A stretch of DNA of 64,000 nucleotides from Cyanobacteriota bacterium (GTDB lineage Bacteria; Cyanobacteriota; Cyanobacteriia; PCC-6307; Cyanobiaceae). The notes under the pieces are model-generated. The model was not told where the DNA came from. It saw nothing but the letters and a program-made list of their open reading frames with translations, and made no database searches. This document shows positions 44,830 to 55,128 of this stretch, one piece after another (the first letter of the stretch is position 1; each line of letters starts with the position of its first letter). The translations under genes were made by a program, and so were the position numbers. The DNA is taken from assembly GCA_026389285.1 (NCBI GenBank), contig JAPLID010000173.1, positions 5,263 through 69,262 of the forward strand, written 5' to 3'.

Positions 44830-45354
44830 TCAGCGCCGGTGGTCGCTGCTAGGGGAGGCTCCGAAGCCTTGGCCGGTGCTGTGGGGGCGATCGGTGACCA
44901 CGCTCAGCAGGGGCACCACCAGGGTGAGCAGCGCTATGCCGATGCCCGCCAGCATGACCAGGCCTTCCCCCACGGGGTCGCTGCCACCAGGAGAGGACTC
45001 CCGCAGGTCTGGCTGTCGTGAGGGGGCCTCAAGGTAGGAGGCGTGGCCCCTGGGACTTCGTCCGGGTGTCTCGTCCTGAAGTTCCTCGGGCCCGCTGCTC
45101 TGGTCAGGGGAGGAGATCGGCGGATCGCTCAGGCTCACACCGGCGCCGCCTGGGAGGGGTGCGGAATCCCCCTTGACGGCAACGGGGCTGAAACCACCAG
45201 GGGTTTGCTCCGCATCCTTAAAAAAGCCGAGGATGACGTTGGCTCGCTGCACCGGCTGGCTGCCCCTGGGGCCCTGGCTCTCCGCCGTCAGCGGAGGAAG
45301 ATTGAGTGTGGAGCTGGGACTGGGACGGTTGGCGTGGGTTAGAGCTTGCTCCAT
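44830..45354 (-). CDS. Hypothetical protein with C-terminal TM helix
   Basis: 174-aa ORF; VGEGLVMLAGIGIALLTLVVPLLSVV. Confidence 0.5.
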   Translation of the reverse strand: MEQALTHANRPSPSSTLNLPPLTAESQGPRGSQPVQRANVILGFFKDAEQTPGGFSPVAVKGDSAPLPGGAGVSLSDPPISSPDQSSGPEELQDETPGRSPRGHASYLEAPSRQPDLRESSPGGSDPVGEGLVMLAGIGIALLTLVVPLLSVVTDRPHSTGQGFGASPSSDHRR

Positions 45355-45477
45355 GAATGGGTGGAGCCGCCCATGGGCTCCACCTCAAAAAAAGAAAAAG
45401 GGTTTGACAATATTTAGCATCTTCCAGCTCAACTGACCAGCTGCTGCCTGTTGGCTGGATCGGTCAAGCGGCCGAAC

Positions 45478-45978
45478 TCAGGCGGCCGGCCGGGCCTGGC
45501 TGTGCTGTTGCCGGTGGATGTTGATGCTGGTCGGTGCTGAGTCCATGCCGTCAAGACACTGCCGGATCGCTCGCAGCTCCTCCAGGATGGAGCCCAGCAG
45601 CTCTTGGGTTGCGGTGGAGGGGGAGTTGAGCACCTCGACGGTGACCTCTTTGATGCGGAGTACATCGCGGGCGAAGCGTGCAACTTCGTTGGGATGAAAC
45701 TGAAGCGGTTCCTTCTGGTCGCTGCGGTATTCGGGATTGAGTTTGCGGGGATTGAAGGTGGGGTTGAGATTGCGGGGATCGGTGTTGGTGTAGCGATAGA
45801 CCGAAGCCCTGGAGCGATTGAGGGATTTCTGCACGTCATCGATGCTGATCAGGGCATCACCGCTTTCGGGCGCCTGGCCCTGAAGCAGGGTTGCCAGTAA
45901 CTCGGCTGAGTCGGCCCCTTCCCTGGCTTCTGTCTGGCCGACCGGCGGGGAGATGGTCGGCACAGCGGGAGGAAGCAT
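45478..45978 (-). CDS. Putative DNA-binding (HTH-like) protein
   Basis: ISIDDVQKSLNRSRASVYRYTN ... FHPNEVARFARDVLRIKEV. Confidence 0.6.
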   Translation of the reverse strand: MLPPAVPTISPPVGQTEAREGADSAELLATLLQGQAPESGDALISIDDVQKSLNRSRASVYRYTNTDPRNLNPTFNPRKLNPEYRSDQKEPLQFHPNEVARFARDVLRIKEVTVEVLNSPSTATQELLGSILEELRAIRQCLDGMDSAPTSINIHRQQHSQARPAA

Positions 45979-46116
45979 GAGACAAGTGTTGGACGGATTG
46001 GATCAGGTCGGGACCATAGCAGAGGTTTCCAAGGTTGGATGTTGGCCGGGGACAGCTGGCCGGCTTGCTCCAGGACACGGTGATAGCGTCCGCTCCAGCC
46101 ACCTGCCGATCTCTCC

Positions 46117-48012
46117 ATGCGCGTCTCCCGCCTGCTGCTGGTGACGCTTCGCGACGATCCCGCGGAGGCCGAGATCCCGTCTCACAAGCTGCTACTGCGA
46201 GGTGGCTACATCCGCAGGATCTCCTCTGGCATCTACGCCTACCTGCCGCTGCTCTGGCGAGTCCTGCAGAAGATCTCGACGATTGTGCGCCAGGAGATGG
46301 ATGCCACCGGCGCCCTCGAGACCTTGCTGCCCCAGCTTCAGCCGGCCGATCTGTGGGAACGCAGCGGTCGCTGGGCCGGTTATACGGCGGGCGAAGGCAT
46401 CATGTTTCACCTCACCGATCGCCAGGGCCGGGAGCTCGGACTCGGTCCCACCCACGAGGAAGTGATCACGGCACTGGCGGCCGACCTGCTGCGCTCCTAT
46501 CGCCAGCTGCCGGTCAATCTTTATCAGATTCAGACCAAATTCCGCGATGAGATCAGGCCCAGATTCGGTCTGATGAGGGGGCGCGAATTCATCATGAAGG
46601 ATGCCTATTCTTTCCATGCCGATGAAGATTGCCTCAGGCAGACCTACGCGGCGATGGATGGAGCCTATCGGCGCATCTTCCAGCGCTGCGGCCTGCGGGC
46701 CGTTGCCGTGGAGGCCGACAGCGGCGCGATCGGCGGCTCTGCCAGTCAGGAGTTCATGGTCACGGCCGAGGCTGGGGAAGATCTGATCCTGACGAGCGCC
46801 GATGGCCGTTATGCCGCCAATCAGGAGCGGGCCGTCTCACGGCCATCGGTGGCCCTGCCCCTGGCGGCGGCCCCCCGGGCCGGTGGTGTCGGTGATCGCC
46901 TGAGCACCCCGGGCCAGACCACGATCGAGCAGCTTTGCAGTGCCCATGGCTTTGATCCCAGCCAGCTGGTCAAGGTGCTGCTGCTGCTGGCCCGCTTCGC
47001 CGATGGCCAGTTCCAGCCCCTGCTGATCAGCCTGCGGGGCGATCAGCAGCTCAATGACGTGAAGCTGGCCAATGCGGTGTCCGCCCGGCTGAGCGGGGCC
47101 CATGGCGCCCTGCTGTCGATCGATCCCCTGACGGCAGATCTGGTGCGTAGCGAACGGTTGCCTCTCGATCTCAGTGAGATTCCCTTTGGCTACCTCGGCC
47201 CCGATCTTGCCGATCAGACCCTTGCCCCTGATCCGTCTCACCGCTCAGATACCGCCGGGGTCGCGCCCCCGACAACGCCAGCAGTCCAACTCACCCGCAG
47301 CTTCCTGCGCTTGAGCGACGCCACCGCCGCCGAGCTCGAGGCCTTCGTCTGCGGCGCCAATGCCGCCGATCATCACCGCGTCGGCGCCAGCTGGGCTGGT
47401 CTTGGCCTACAGCCCGAGTCGCTGGATCTGCGCGCCGCCCAGAGCGGCGATCGCTGCCTGCACGACCCCGACCAGTGTCTGCAGGCCGCCCGCGGCATCG
47501 AAGTGGGTCACATCTTCCAGCTCGGCCGCAAGTATTCCGAAGCAATGGAGGCTCGCTTCACCAACGAGAGTGGCGTCGATGAGCCCCTCTGGATGGGCTG
47601 CTACGGCATTGGCGTCTCGCGCCTGGCCCAGGCCGCAGTGGAACAGCACCACGATGCCGATGGCATCTGCTGGCCCGTGGCAATTGCTCCGTTTGCCGTG
47701 ATCGTGGTGATCGCCAACACCCAGGAGGCCATCCAGGTGGAGCTGGCGGAAAGCCTCTATGCCGAGCTCACTGCAGCCGGTCTGGACGTGCTGCTCGATG
47801 ACCGCACCGAGCGGGCCGGGGTGAAGTTCAAGGATGCCGACCTGATCGGCATCCCCTGGCGGGTCGTCGTAGGCCGCGGCGCTGCCGCCGCTCAGGTGGA
47901 ACTGGTGCGCCGTGCAGGCCGCGAGAAGCTTGAGCTGGCCGCCAGTGACGTGCGGGCCACCCTGGAAGCCGAGATCGGCCGTGAGATCGCCGGAGCCACG
48001 CTCGTAGCCTGA
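46117..48012 (+). CDS. proS: Prolyl-tRNA synthetase
   Basis: GGYIRRISSGIYAYLPLLWRVLQKI; TKFRDEIRPRFGLMRGREFIMKDAYSFH; CYGIGVSRLAQAAVEQ. Confidence 0.96.
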   Translation: MRVSRLLLVTLRDDPAEAEIPSHKLLLRGGYIRRISSGIYAYLPLLWRVLQKISTIVRQEMDATGALETLLPQLQPADLWERSGRWAGYTAGEGIMFHLTDRQGRELGLGPTHEEVITALAADLLRSYRQLPVNLYQIQTKFRDEIRPRFGLMRGREFIMKDAYSFHADEDCLRQTYAAMDGAYRRIFQRCGLRAVAVEADSGAIGGSASQEFMVTAEAGEDLILTSADGRYAANQERAVSRPSVALPLAAAPRAGGVGDRLSTPGQTTIEQLCSAHGFDPSQLVKVLLLLARFADGQFQPLLISLRGDQQLNDVKLANAVSARLSGAHGALLSIDPLTADLVRSERLPLDLSEIPFGYLGPDLADQTLAPDPSHRSDTAGVAPPTTPAVQLTRSFLRLSDATAAELEAFVCGANAADHHRVGASWAGLGLQPESLDLRAAQSGDRCLHDPDQCLQAARGIEVGHIFQLGRKYSEAMEARFTNESGVDEPLWMGCYGIGVSRLAQAAVEQHHDADGICWPVAIAPFAVIVVIANTQEAIQVELAESLYAELTAAGLDVLLDDRTERAGVKFKDADLIGIPWRVVVGRGAAAAQVELVRRAGREKLELAASDVRATLEAEIGREIAGATLVA

Positions 48013-48159
48013 GGGGTTGTGTCCTCAGTCGTCGTGTCCTGAGCCCTCCGATCCGGCTCTGCTTCGCCGGCTCCCCGGGCTGAGCGCCATGGGTCAGTAG
48101 CGCCATGGGAGGGCTTCAGGGCACTCCCCCTAGGATCCAGGCCTCCCCTCCGATCCGCC

Positions 48160-48576
48160 ATGGTCGCTTTTCTGCGCCGCAGCTTTCTCCGGCCCCTGTT
48201 GCCTGCCTGCCTGGCTCTTGCCCTCTGTTTCTGTCTCACGGCCTGTAGCGGCGCCAGCAGCCTCAGTGGCAACTACCTCAACGACACCATGAGCGTGGCC
48301 GACAGCCTGCTCAGCACCATCACCCTGGCTCAGGACGACCCCGGCCGCCAGGAGGCAGAGACCCAGGCCGGCAGCCTGATCAAGGACTACGTCGCCCGTT
48401 ACCGCCCCCGCCGCGATGTCAACGGTCTCGCTTCGTTCACGACGATGCAGACGGCTCTCAACTCCCTGGCCGGCTACTACAGCGCCTATCCCAACCGCGT
48501 CCTGCCCGACAGCCTGCGCGCCAGGTTGGAGAAGGAACTGAAATCGGCGGAGAGCGGCGCTCAGAGGGGTGCCTGA
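48160..48576 (+). CDS. psb27: Photosystem II assembly lipoprotein Psb27
   Basis: Lipobox LTACSG; GNYLNDTMSVADSLLSTI ... YRPRRDVNGLASFTTMQTALNSLAGYY. Confidence 0.9.
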   Translation: MVAFLRRSFLRPLLPACLALALCFCLTACSGASSLSGNYLNDTMSVADSLLSTITLAQDDPGRQEAETQAGSLIKDYVARYRPRRDVNGLASFTTMQTALNSLAGYYSAYPNRVLPDSLRARLEKELKSAESGAQRGA

Positions 48577-48663
48577 AGCCCCGGCTCGCTGCCGATGTTT
48601 TGACGAAACGGCCCTCGATCTGAGAAGCTCTCACGTTGTCCTCTGAAGCGGCTACGAGCTGCT

Positions 48664-49927
48664 GTGTCCTTGGCCAACGTTGTCGTCATCGGTGCTCAAT
48701 GGGGTGACGAAGGGAAGGGCAAGATCACCGATCTGCTGAGCCGTTCCGCCGATGTCGTCGTTCGCTATCAGGGTGGGGTCAATGCCGGTCACACGATCGT
48801 TGTCGACGACCGCGTGCTCAAGCTCCACCTGATTCCCTCCGGCATTCTCTACGCCGACACCATCTGTCTGATCGGCTCCGGCACCGTGGTTGATCCCAAG
48901 GTGATGCTCGGAGAGCTCGACATGCTCCTGGGTTACGGCATTGAGGTGGGGGGGCTCAAGCTGGCCTCTACGGCCCACGTGACCATGCCCTATCACCGCC
49001 TGCTCGATCAGGCGATGGAGCAGCGTCGAGGCGACCGTCGCATCGGCACCACAGGTCGCGGCATCGGCCCCACCTACGCCGACAAATCCGAGCGCAACGG
49101 CATCCGGGTGCTGGATCTGCTCGACGCCTCCCGGTTGCGCGATCGCCTCAGCGGCCCCCTTGCTCAAAAGAACGAGCTCCTGCAGAAGGTTTATGGCATC
49201 GAGCCCCTCGACGCCGATGCGGTGATCGCCGAGTACGCCGAATACGGCCAGCGTCTGGCCCCTCACGTGGTCGATTGCACCCGCACGATTCACGAGGCGG
49301 CCCGGGCCCGCAAGAACATCCTGTTCGAAGGCGCCCAGGGCACCCTGCTCGACCTCGACCACGGCACCTATCCGTTCGTCACGTCCTCCAATCCCGTCTC
49401 AGGTGGGGCCTGCATCGGCGCCGGGGTCGGCCCCACCCTGATCGATCGGGTGATCGGTGTCGCCAAGGAACGATCACCTCTGCGACCGGGGCGGCGAGTT
49501 CGGCACCACCACCGGCCGCCGTCGTCGTTGCGGCTGGTTCGACGGCGTGATCGGCCGCTATGCCGTCCAGGTCAACGGACTTGACTGCCTGGCGATCACC
49601 AAGCTGGATGTGCTCGACGAGCTCGACCAGATCCAGGTCTGCGTGGCCTACGACCTCGATGGGGAGCGCATCGACCACTTCCCCAGCAGCTCCGAGGATT
49701 TCGCCCGCTGCCGCCCCATCTTCAAAACGCTCCCCGGTTGGCAGTGCTCCACCGCCGACTGCCGCAGCCTCGTTGATCTGCCGGCCACGGCCCGTTCCTA
49801 CCTGCGCTTCCTGGCGGAACTGATGGAGGTGCCGATCGCCATCGTCTCCCTCGGCGCCCAGCGGGATCAGACCATCGTGGTCGAGGATCCCATTCACGGG
49901 CCCAAACGGGCCCTGCTGAGCGCCTGA
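48664..49927 (+). CDS. purA: Adenylosuccinate synthetase; ORF interrupted near 49467
   Basis: [21 protein letters not shown]...[15 protein letters not shown] (frame 1); [27 protein letters not shown]...[12 protein letters not shown] (frame 2); GTG start. Confidence 0.94.
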
Positions 49928-50058
49928 ACCGGCACGGTGCTCCAGGCCTCAGCCAGCCCGAGCTAGTGCCAAAGGCCTTTCCCCCTTCAGAGCCAGGAGC
50001 GGACCTGTGGCCTGACCAGCTCCAAGGGACAGGCGTCCCCGGAATCGGATCCCTGAGG

Positions 50059-50090
50059 ACTCGGACCACTGAGCACTCGGACCACTGAGC
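50059..50090. repeat. Two perfect 16-bp tandem copies, followed by degenerate continuation
   Basis: actcggaccactgagc x2. Confidence 0.8.
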
Positions 50091-50239
50091 ACTCAGTCCC
50101 GATAGAGACTCAGGCCCGCTGTAGACACAGACCCACTTAAGACAAAGACCGATGCCCCCTTGATCCGTCCTGTCCCGATGGCGTTCCAACTTCAGCCACG
50201 GCAGTCCGTTTCCCTTCTGCTCCGATCGTTCTTCCCCCG

Positions 50240-51247
50240 ATGACCAGCTCCCCGTCCGCGTCCAAAAGCCTCGATGTCGTCGGCATCGGCAACGCCATTG
50301 TTGATGTGCTGGTGCAGGCCGATGAGGCCTTTCTCGAGGCCCATGGGCTCGTCAAGGGCACCATGGCCCTGGTCGATGAACAGCAGGCCGAGCGTCTGTA
50401 CGCCAGCGTTGGGCCAGGCCTGGAAACCTCCGGCGGCTCAGCGGCCAACACCCTGGCTGGTATCGCCCAGCTGGGCGGCAGGGCCGGTTTCATCGGCCGG
50501 GTCCGGGACGACCAGCTCGGCGCGATCTTCAGCCATGACATCCGCTCGGTCGGCGCCCGGTTCGAGACACCGGCGGCCACCAGCGGCGCCTCCACGGCCC
50601 GCTGCCTGATCCTGGTCACCGCCGATGCCCAGCGCACGATGTGTACCTATCTCGGTGCCTCGGTGGGGCTTGATCCGGCCGATCTCGATCTGGACCTCGT
50701 ACGCCAGGCCCAGGTGCTGTATCTCGAGGGTTATCTCTGGGACAGCGACGAGGCCAAGCGCGCCTTCATCGCCGCCGCCGAGGCGGCCCGCTCCAGTGGT
50801 GGTCAGGTGGCGCTGTCGCTGTCGGATGCCTTTTGCGTCGATCGCCATCGCCAGAGCTTCCAGGAGCTGGTCGATGGTCATGTCGATTTGCTGTTCGCCA
50901 ACGAGATGGAGATCACCTCCCTCTACAACGCTGCCAGCTTCGAGGAAGCCGCCGATCAGGTCCGTGGTCGCTGCAAGGTGGCGGCCCTGACCAGAAGCGA
51001 GCAGGGTTCTCTCGTGCTCAGCGGTGATCGCACGATCGTGGTGCCGCCGGTCCATCTGGGCGACCTGGTCGACACCACCGGGGCCGGTGATCTCTATGCC
51101 GCCGGCTTCCTGTTCGGCTACACCCGGGGCGAGAGTCTGGAGCGCTGCGGTCAGCTTGGTTCCCTCTGTGCCGGCCAGGTGGTCACCCAGCTGGGTCCCC
51201 GTCCCCAGGGCTCCCTGGCCCAGTTGGTGGCCCCTCACCTGGGCTGA
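50240..51247 (+). CDS. PfkB-family sugar/adenosine kinase
   Basis: VVGIGNAIVDVLVQAD; GGSAANTLAGIAQLGG; DTTGAGDLYAAGFLFG. Confidence 0.93.
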   Translation: MTSSPSASKSLDVVGIGNAIVDVLVQADEAFLEAHGLVKGTMALVDEQQAERLYASVGPGLETSGGSAANTLAGIAQLGGRAGFIGRVRDDQLGAIFSHDIRSVGARFETPAATSGASTARCLILVTADAQRTMCTYLGASVGLDPADLDLDLVRQAQVLYLEGYLWDSDEAKRAFIAAAEAARSSGGQVALSLSDAFCVDRHRQSFQELVDGHVDLLFANEMEITSLYNAASFEEAADQVRGRCKVAALTRSEQGSLVLSGDRTIVVPPVHLGDLVDTTGAGDLYAAGFLFGYTRGESLERCGQLGSLCAGQVVTQLGPRPQGSLAQLVAPHLG

Positions 51248-51248
51248 G

Positions 51249-51451
51249 CTGGTCTTGAGCAGCAGTTTCACCTCGTCGCTGCTCTTCAGTTTTCCCTGCC
51301 AGTGGTGCTAGGAGCGCACCGGCAGGAGGTTGGCGCAGGCCACCAGTTGGCGCCCCACCAGCTCCCGGGCCAGGGCCTCGGCCTGCTCCGGACTGCCCTC
51401 GCTGGTCAGCACCAGGCTGAGGCAACAGCTCAGCTTGTCCGGCAGGGTCAT
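51249..51451 (-). pseudogene. cutA: CutA (divalent-ion tolerance) remnant, 5' half only
   Basis: SLVLTSEGSPEQAEALARELVGRQLVACANLLPVRS*HHWQGKLKSSDEVKLLLKTSSAQ then runs into antisense of the kinase gene. Confidence 0.85.
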
Positions 51452-51482
51452 GGCTGAGCGGTTGGACTGGGGTTTCCTTGCC

Positions 51483-52352
51483 TTACCGCGTTCCCCAGCC
51501 CGGCGCCGCCGTTGCCACCCGCTCCAGCAGCTGCTCCAGTGGCAGGCTGAGTAGCCCCCCCGGTTCGGCGGGCCGCTCCAGCAGCAGCAGCCGCAGGCCC
51601 AGGTCGCCGCAGATGCGACGCCAATGGGCTTCGCCCGGGCCACCGGAGCGGCGGCAGAGCACCGTTTCGATTTGCCAGTGCCGGCAGAGGGCCTCCTCCA
51701 CCGCGGCCTGCTGTTCGCCGACGGGCAGGGGCTGCAGACAGGCGACCCGTTCAGCCGGCAGGCCCGCCGCCATGGCCTGCTGCAGCGCCAGGGGCCGCGG
51801 CAGGATCCGGGCATGGTGCAGGGCGCCGGCGCTGTGGCGGACCGCTTCGTCCAGCCGCCGCGCCCCGATTGCCAGCAACCAGTGCTCGCCATCGCGCGCC
51901 AGACCCTCCAGTTCCGGCAGATCCGACAGAATCGCCACGGGGCACCCGGGCAGTTCGGGACGTCTCAGTCGCAACAGCGGCACCCCGGCCTCGCCACATC
52001 CCAGCTCCAGGGCCGCCGTGATCTGACTGGCGAAGGGATGGCTGGCATCGATCACCCAGCGAAAGGGTTCCTGGTTCGCCCTGGCCCTGGCCAGCTCCTG
52101 TCGGATTCCGCTCAGGGGGGTGGCCCCGGGCTGGCCGGAGCCGATCGCACCCACCGCCAGGTGCAGACCGGGGTGCGGCTCATAAGCTCTGGCGGCGCTG
52201 GCGCTGACCACACTGACGAGCACCTGCCAGCCGGCCTGTAGCAGGACCCGGGCCAGCCTCGGTCCCTCACCGGTGCCGGCGATCAGCCACAGCCGCCGGG
52301 GTGCCTGTGGTCGGTCCGGGCCTGCGCTCTGATGAAACGAGGGCACGTGCAT
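51483..52352 (-). CDS. cobK: Precorrin-6A reductase family (CobK/CbiJ)
   Basis: LIAGTGEGPRLARVLLQAGWQVLVSVVS; WVIDASHPFASQI. Confidence 0.85.
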   Translation of the reverse strand: MHVPSFHQSAGPDRPQAPRRLWLIAGTGEGPRLARVLLQAGWQVLVSVVSASAARAYEPHPGLHLAVGAIGSGQPGATPLSGIRQELARARANQEPFRWVIDASHPFASQITAALELGCGEAGVPLLRLRRPELPGCPVAILSDLPELEGLARDGEHWLLAIGARRLDEAVRHSAGALHHARILPRPLALQQAMAAGLPAERVACLQPLPVGEQQAAVEEALCRHWQIETVLCRRSGGPGEAHWRRICGDLGLRLLLLERPAEPGGLLSLPLEQLLERVATAAPGWGTR

Positions 52353-52360
52353 CAGGATGG

Positions 52361-52948
52361 ATGTTGCCGTTGGCGGGTTCGGGTTTGAATCACTGTCTGC
52401 TTGAAGTGGAGGTGCTGGAGGCGCCTCAGGTTCGCTACACCCAGGACAATCAGACGCCGGTGGCGGAGATGTCCGTGCGCTTCGATGGCCTGCGGCCCGA
52501 TGATCCGCCGGGTCAACTGAAAGTGGTGGGCTGGGGCAATCTGGCCCAGGATCTGCAGAACCGGGTTCGGGTCGGGCAGCGGCTGGTGCTGGAGGGTCGC
52601 CTGCGCATGAACACCGTCACCCGGCAGGACGGGGTCAAGGAAAAGCGGGCGGAGCTGACCCTTGCCCGCTTGCATCCCCTGACAGCAGGAGATTCCCAGC
52701 CACCGGCAGCGCCCTACAGCGGTGCTTCAGTCGCCAGTGCTTCAGTTGCCGGCGCTGCCGCTGCCTCCCCTGGGGGGGCGGCTCCCACGTACCCCGCCGG
52801 TCGGCCGCCGGCGGCCAGTCCCCAGCGACGCCAGGCCCCGAGCCCCACCCCCGCAGCCGCTACCGCGCCCGCGGCGCCTGCCGTCTGGAACACCGCCCCG
52901 TTGGTGCCCCCCGACGAGTTCGCGGACGACGACGACATCCCGTTCTGA
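52361..52948 (+). CDS. ssb: Single-stranded DNA-binding protein
   Basis: VEVLEAPQVRYTQDNQTPVAEMSV; low-complexity linker; acidic C-terminus DDDDIPF. Confidence 0.85.
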   Translation: MLPLAGSGLNHCLLEVEVLEAPQVRYTQDNQTPVAEMSVRFDGLRPDDPPGQLKVVGWGNLAQDLQNRVRVGQRLVLEGRLRMNTVTRQDGVKEKRAELTLARLHPLTAGDSQPPAAPYSGASVASASVAGAAAASPGGAAPTYPAGRPPAASPQRRQAPSPTPAAATAPAAPAVWNTAPLVPPDEFADDDDIPF

Positions 52949-52964
52949 GCAGTTGCTGATCGGC

Positions 52965-53219
52965 TCAGCCGCCGGTCAACCGCTCGCCGGCCTGCTCCAG
53001 CAGCTGGCCGAGTTCCCGCTCCAGGGCCGCCAGATCCAGCCGCCATTCGGCCCACAGACCACTGTCGATCTGGCGCAGCAGCCAGAGCCTGTCCTGGCGC
53101 AGCAGTTCGATCAGGGCGGCGTTGTCCGGTTCTACGGGTGTGGCGGCCCATTGGGCCCCAAGGCCCGGATCGGCTGCATCGCTCAGGTCGGGGAGCTGCT
53201 CAGAGGAATCGGAACGCAT
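52965..53219 (-). CDS. Small hypothetical protein
   Basis: 84 aa from ATG at 53217-53219; DNAALIELLRQDRLWLLRQIDSGLWAEWRLDLAALE. Confidence 0.6.
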   Translation of the reverse strand: MRSDSSEQLPDLSDAADPGLGAQWAATPVEPDNAALIELLRQDRLWLLRQIDSGLWAEWRLDLAALERELGQLLEQAGERLTGG

Positions 53220-53649
53220 CGGGACGGGACGGCGCGGTGAGTGGGGCGGACGGTGGAGCCGTGGGCAGGATCGGGACGATTGACGATCACGGTGACAGCT
53301 GCCGGATTCAAAGCGGCGATCGAAGAGCGCCGGCACAGATCGAGGCAGAGGAGTCAACGACAGGCGGCATCCGATTCGAAGGAACATCCGGATCCGGTGC
53401 TCAGTCTGGAGCCTGGCCCGCCGGCAGCCGCTCAGCGGCCCGGAATGCGTCGGACGGAGGACCAGGCCAGACCTGGATTGCGCCTGGCGCTGGCCGGCCA
53501 ACGGCCGGAGGAGGCCTTCTGTAGTACCCAGCAGCCCCTGTCCCTGCTCCGGCCGCGGGGGCATGGCGGCGGTGGCTGATGTGCTGCCGTGCCCCCATGA
53601 ATCGCTCAGGAGGCTCCCGGCGCGGCACATCTTGCTGGAAGATGGACAA

Positions 53650-54204
53650 ATGCAAGCCCTGACTTCCCCCGGCAGTCTCGTCACCGTCGCCGGAGCCGTG
53701 CTCACGGTGATCGGTTCGATCGCCTACCTCGGTGACAACGCCAATCTCAGTCTCCCCACCATTTTTTACGGGATTCCGATCCTGCTGGGGGGCCTGGCGC
53801 TCAAGTCCTCTGAGCTTCCCCCGGCGGCCCGGATCAGCCCACCCCAGGCCTTCCGCAGCCTCAGGGATCAGCCTGAAAGCGAGCCCCTGTGCAAGTTGCT
53901 GGCTGATGTCACCCGCTGGCGTTACGGCCAGAAGGCCCACCTGGAATCGTCGCTGGAAGCCCTCAAGCTCTGGGATGAGGACGCCCCCCCTCAGTTGGAG
54001 TCAATCGAGGAACTCGACTGCGACGGCTCTTACGGCCTCCGTCTCGCCTTTTCCTGCTGTGGTGTTCCTTTTGCCCGCTGGCAGGAGCGGCAGGATCGGC
54101 TCGGTCGCTTCTTCGGTCCCGGCCTAAGGGCCGAACTGACCCAGACCTCGGCCGGGAGGTTCAGCCTGGTCCTGCTTCCCGAAGCCCTCACCCCTGCCGC
54201 CTGA
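53650..54204 (+). CDS. DUF2854-like membrane protein
   Basis: LTVIGSIAYLGDNANLSLPTIFYGIPILLGGLALKSSELPP. Confidence 0.75.
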   Translation: MQALTSPGSLVTVAGAVLTVIGSIAYLGDNANLSLPTIFYGIPILLGGLALKSSELPPAARISPPQAFRSLRDQPESEPLCKLLADVTRWRYGQKAHLESSLEALKLWDEDAPPQLESIEELDCDGSYGLRLAFSCCGVPFARWQERQDRLGRFFGPGLRAELTQTSAGRFSLVLLPEALTPAA

Positions 54205-54210
54205 TTCATC

Positions 54211-55107
54211 TTGAGCTCCGATCCCCATGTCAGCCCTGAGGACAGCCTGAGGGTTTCCGTCCTCAGCGAGGCCCTTCCTTACATCCAGCGCTTCTCGGGG
54301 CGCACGGTCGTCGTCAAGTACGGCGGTGCGGCCATGGTGCGCGAGGACCTGCGGGATGCGGTCTTCCGGGATCTCGCCCTGCTGACCTGCGTCGGGGTGC
54401 AGCCTGTGGTCGTCCACGGCGGTGGTCCGGAGATCAATCAGTGGCTGGCCCGCGTCGGCATCGAAGCCCGCTTCCGCGACGGACTGCGCATCACTGATGA
54501 AGCCACGATGGAAGTGGTCGAGATGGTGCTGGCCGGCAAGGTCAACAAGCAGATCGTCAACGGCCTTAATCAGGTCGGCGGCCGTGCCGTCGGTCTCTGC
54601 GGCAGCGACGGCAATCTGATCCAGGCCCGTACCCATGGCGATGGCAGCCTGGGTTTGGTGGGCGATGTGGCGGCGGTGAACTGTGCGGTAATCAAGCCCC
54701 TGCTGGACGGCGGTTACATCCCTGTCATTTCCAGCGTTGCCCCCGATGCCTACGGCAAGGTCCACAACATCAACGCCGACACGGTGGCCGGTGAACTGCC
54801 AGCGGCCCTGGAGGCCGAAAAGTTGGTCCTGCTGACCGATACGAGCGGCATCCTCCAGGATCGCCAGGATCCCAAGTCCCTGATCCGCCAGCTCTCGTTG
54901 AGCGAGGCGCGGGATCTGATCGGCTCGGGCGTCGTCAACGGCGGCATGATCCCCAAAACCGAATGCTGCATTCGCGCCCTGGCCCAGGGGGTGGCCGCCG
55001 CGCACATCGTCGACGGTCGCATCCCCCACGCCCTGCTGCTGGAGGTGTTCACCAAGGCGGGCATCGGCACGATGGTCGTGGGCAGTCAGGCCCACCTCTA
55101 CGACTGA
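54211..55107 (+). CDS. argB: Acetylglutamate kinase
   Basis: [44 protein letters not shown] start. Confidence 0.96.
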   Translation: MSSDPHVSPEDSLRVSVLSEALPYIQRFSGRTVVVKYGGAAMVREDLRDAVFRDLALLTCVGVQPVVVHGGGPEINQWLARVGIEARFRDGLRITDEATMEVVEMVLAGKVNKQIVNGLNQVGGRAVGLCGSDGNLIQARTHGDGSLGLVGDVAAVNCAVIKPLLDGGYIPVISSVAPDAYGKVHNINADTVAGELPAALEAEKLVLLTDTSGILQDRQDPKSLIRQLSLSEARDLIGSGVVNGGMIPKTECCIRALAQGVAAAHIVDGRIPHALLLEVFTKAGIGTMVVGSQAHLYD

Positions 55108-55128
55108 TGGCCGTGAACGGTTCAAGCC

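Noticed and set aside
45360-45397. Hairpin ggtggagcc/ggctccacc followed by A-rich tract as a terminator
   Set aside because: On the plus strand the tract is A rather than T, and on the minus strand the T-run precedes the stem, so it does not fit an intrinsic terminator. Kept only as a possible structure.
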